Of a stretch of 17,018 bases of DNA, positions 16,297 through 17,018 are shown one piece after another. Source of the stretch: an uncultured Lactobacillus sp. (lineage in GTDB: Bacteria; Bacillota; Bacilli; Lactobacillales; Lactobacillaceae). Within the stretch, counting starts at the first letter, position 1. Each line of letters begins with the position of its first letter. The DNA is taken from positions 1-17,018 of the forward strand of contig CAMLRO010000029.1 of the NCBI GenBank assembly GCA_946482425.1. Direction: 5' to 3'. The notes beneath the pieces were generated by a model, which searched no databases, had not been told where the DNA came from, and saw only the letters and a list, made by a program, of their open reading frames with translations. The position numbers were made by a program, and so were the translations under genes.

Positions 16297-16323
16297 TTTA
16301 TGTCAATCATTTTTTAGTATACA
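16294..16323 (+). promoter_or_regulatory. Probable promoter of the right-hand SLAP gene
   Basis: TTGTTT (16294-16299) and TATACA (16318-16323) are 18 bases apart. The predicted start is near 16330, leaving a leader of about 40 bases. TACAAT (16320-16325) and TATTAT (16325-16330) are alternative -10 boxes, so the exact start is uncertain. Confidence 0.5.
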
Positions 16324-16336
16324 ATATTATATATTG
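16322..16336. promoter_or_regulatory. Operator-like dyad O2 over the transcription start of the right-hand SLAP gene
   Basis: CAATAT-TAT-ATATTG is a perfect 6-bp inverted repeat with the same three-base centre as O1. It matches O1 at 12 of 15 positions, and the two arm differences are symmetrical (G/C in O1, A/T in O2). It overlaps the -10 box and is centred on the predicted start, 40 bp from the centre of O1. Confidence 0.55.
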
Positions 16337-16371
16337 ATAGATTTTTATAAATAACGAGGTAGAGAAGCAAA

Positions 16372-17018
16372 ATGAAATTTAGTCATAAATTTATGATGAT
16401 ATCGGCTGCTGCGTTAATTGGTGTTAGCCCTGTAATAGGAGCAGGTCAATTTACTGTTGTTCAAGCTGCTGACAAGGTTGCTACGAAGAGAAACAACAAT
16501 TCAAAGCAAAATACGATTAAGTTGAGTCATAATGCTTATGTTTATGACAAAAATGGCAAGAGATTGAAGACTTATATGGGTAGTGCTAAGAATACCAAAA
16601 TAGGCAAAGGTATTACCTTGACGTTTAGTGAGAAAGTTACAATCAAAAATAAGGAATATTATAATTTGGGTGGCAATGCCTACGTTAAGGCAGCCAACGT
16701 TGGCTATGTTAATGGTAAGAAGGTTGTAAAACCTGCAGCTACAACGAAAGCTAATATAAAGCATAATGCCTACATTTATGATGCCAAAGGTAAAACCGAG
16801 AAAAAGAAGATAAAAAAGGGCCAAACAGTTACGGTTGACCAACTTATTTATATTGGTAAAAAGTTGTTTTACAGAATCGGCGGTCAAAGCAACCAGTTTA
16901 TTAAGGCAGCTAACGTGGGAAAAACTACAGGCGCTAAGTTAAAACCAGTTAATAAAAAGCCAAGTAAGGATGATAATTCACCAAGTGACAACCAGAATGA
17001 TCCTACAGTAATCACATT
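16372..17018 (+). CDS. Secreted protein with two N-terminal SLAP modules (3' end outside window)
   Basis: The ATG at 16372 follows GAGG (16356-16359) and the purine-rich AGAGAAG. The frame stays open to the window end, giving 215 visible codons. The product starts with a standard signal peptide (MKFSHKFMMISAAALIG), probably cut after VQA32. Two SLAP modules follow: residues about 49-113 (LSHNAYVYDKNGKRLK to VKAANVG) and about 127-184 (IKHNAYIYDAKGKTEKK to IKAANVG). A Lys/Pro/Asn/Asp linker (KPSKDDNSPSDNQND) then leads into an unseen domain. The protein is expected to be held on the wall through its N-terminus, the reverse of its giant neighbour, which carries SLAP modules at the C-terminus. 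The function depends on the missing part; S-layer-associated enzymes and adhesins are both possible. Confidence 0.9.
   Translation, partial: MKFSHKFMMISAAALIGVSPVIGAGQFTVVQAADKVATKRNNNSKQNTIKLSHNAYVYDKNGKRLKTYMGSAKNTKIGKGITLTFSEKVTIKNKEYYNLGGNAYVKAANVGYVNGKKVVKPAATTKANIKHNAYIYDAKGKTEKKKIKKGQTVTVDQLIYIGKKLFYRIGGQSNQFIKAANVGKTTGAKLKPVNKKPSKDDNSPSDNQNDPTVIT

Larger units (their letters stand above)
15831..16371. other. AT-rich divergent intergenic region, 541 bases
   Basis: This region separates the two divergent surface-protein genes. It contains the promoter dyads near each end, a CATTTTT/AAAAATG dyad with a single central base at 16070-16084, and very AT-rich sequence between. Possible ATG starts inside it run into stops within a few codons, or 17 codons at most, and lack ribosome binding sites. 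I see no tRNA, other RNA gene or insertion-sequence end. Confidence 0.75.

Noticed and set aside
16284..16337. 17-codon open frame before the SLAP gene as a leader peptide
   Set aside because: No ribosome binding site, and it spans the predicted promoter, so most of it would not be transcribed.
16501..16887. 128-residue membrane-like frame on the minus strand
   Set aside because: It lies wholly inside the clearly coding SLAP gene on the other strand and has no ribosome binding site or family features.

Overview
The window comes from a low-GC Gram-positive bacterium, most likely a Lactobacillus of the acidophilus/helveticus/crispatus type. Two things point there. The gene order on the left (tatD, rnmV, rsmA, veg, purR, glmU) is the Bacillus/Lactobacillus housekeeping order with ispE and the sporulation genes missing. 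The right side encodes surface proteins with SLAP modules (bacterial surface layer protein domain), which are typical of S-layer lactobacilli. The species cannot be fixed from this sequence alone.

Positions 1-4835 (all + strand) form a compact housekeeping block. It holds the 3' end of tatD (metal-dependent hydrolase), rnmV (5S rRNA maturation nuclease M5) and rsmA (16S rRNA dimethyltransferase); these three overlap and are probably translationally coupled. Next come veg, with its own strong promoter, a TTG start and a good terminator, then purR, then glmU (UDP-GlcNAc synthesis for peptidoglycan and wall polymers). Opposing hairpin terminators at 4840-4926 close glmU from one side and a giant gene from the other.

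Positions 4944-15830 (- strand) are one uninterrupted 10.9-kb reading frame for a 3628-residue secreted surface protein. From the N-terminus it has a YSIRK-type signal peptide, a low-complexity region, a beta-rich pectate-lyase-like adhesive domain, a second beta domain, a stalk of about 2400 residues made of some 27 degenerate DUF1542-like helical repeats, a 12-residue Asn/Asp/His/Gly tandem repeat, and two duplicated pairs of SLAP modules. It has no C-terminal LPXTG sorting signal, so attachment to the wall is probably non-covalent through the SLAP modules. The presumed job is a very long fibrous adhesin on the cell wall or S-layer.

Positions 15831-16371 are an AT-rich divergent intergenic region. 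It contains a promoter for each flanking gene and operator-like dyads. The clearest pair has two 15-bp dyads of the same design, centred exactly 40 bp apart over the promoter of the right-hand gene. That gene (16372 to the window end, + strand, 3' incomplete) encodes a secreted protein with two N-terminal SLAP modules. The region therefore looks like a surface-protein island placed directly after glmU, where prs is usually found in related bacteria.
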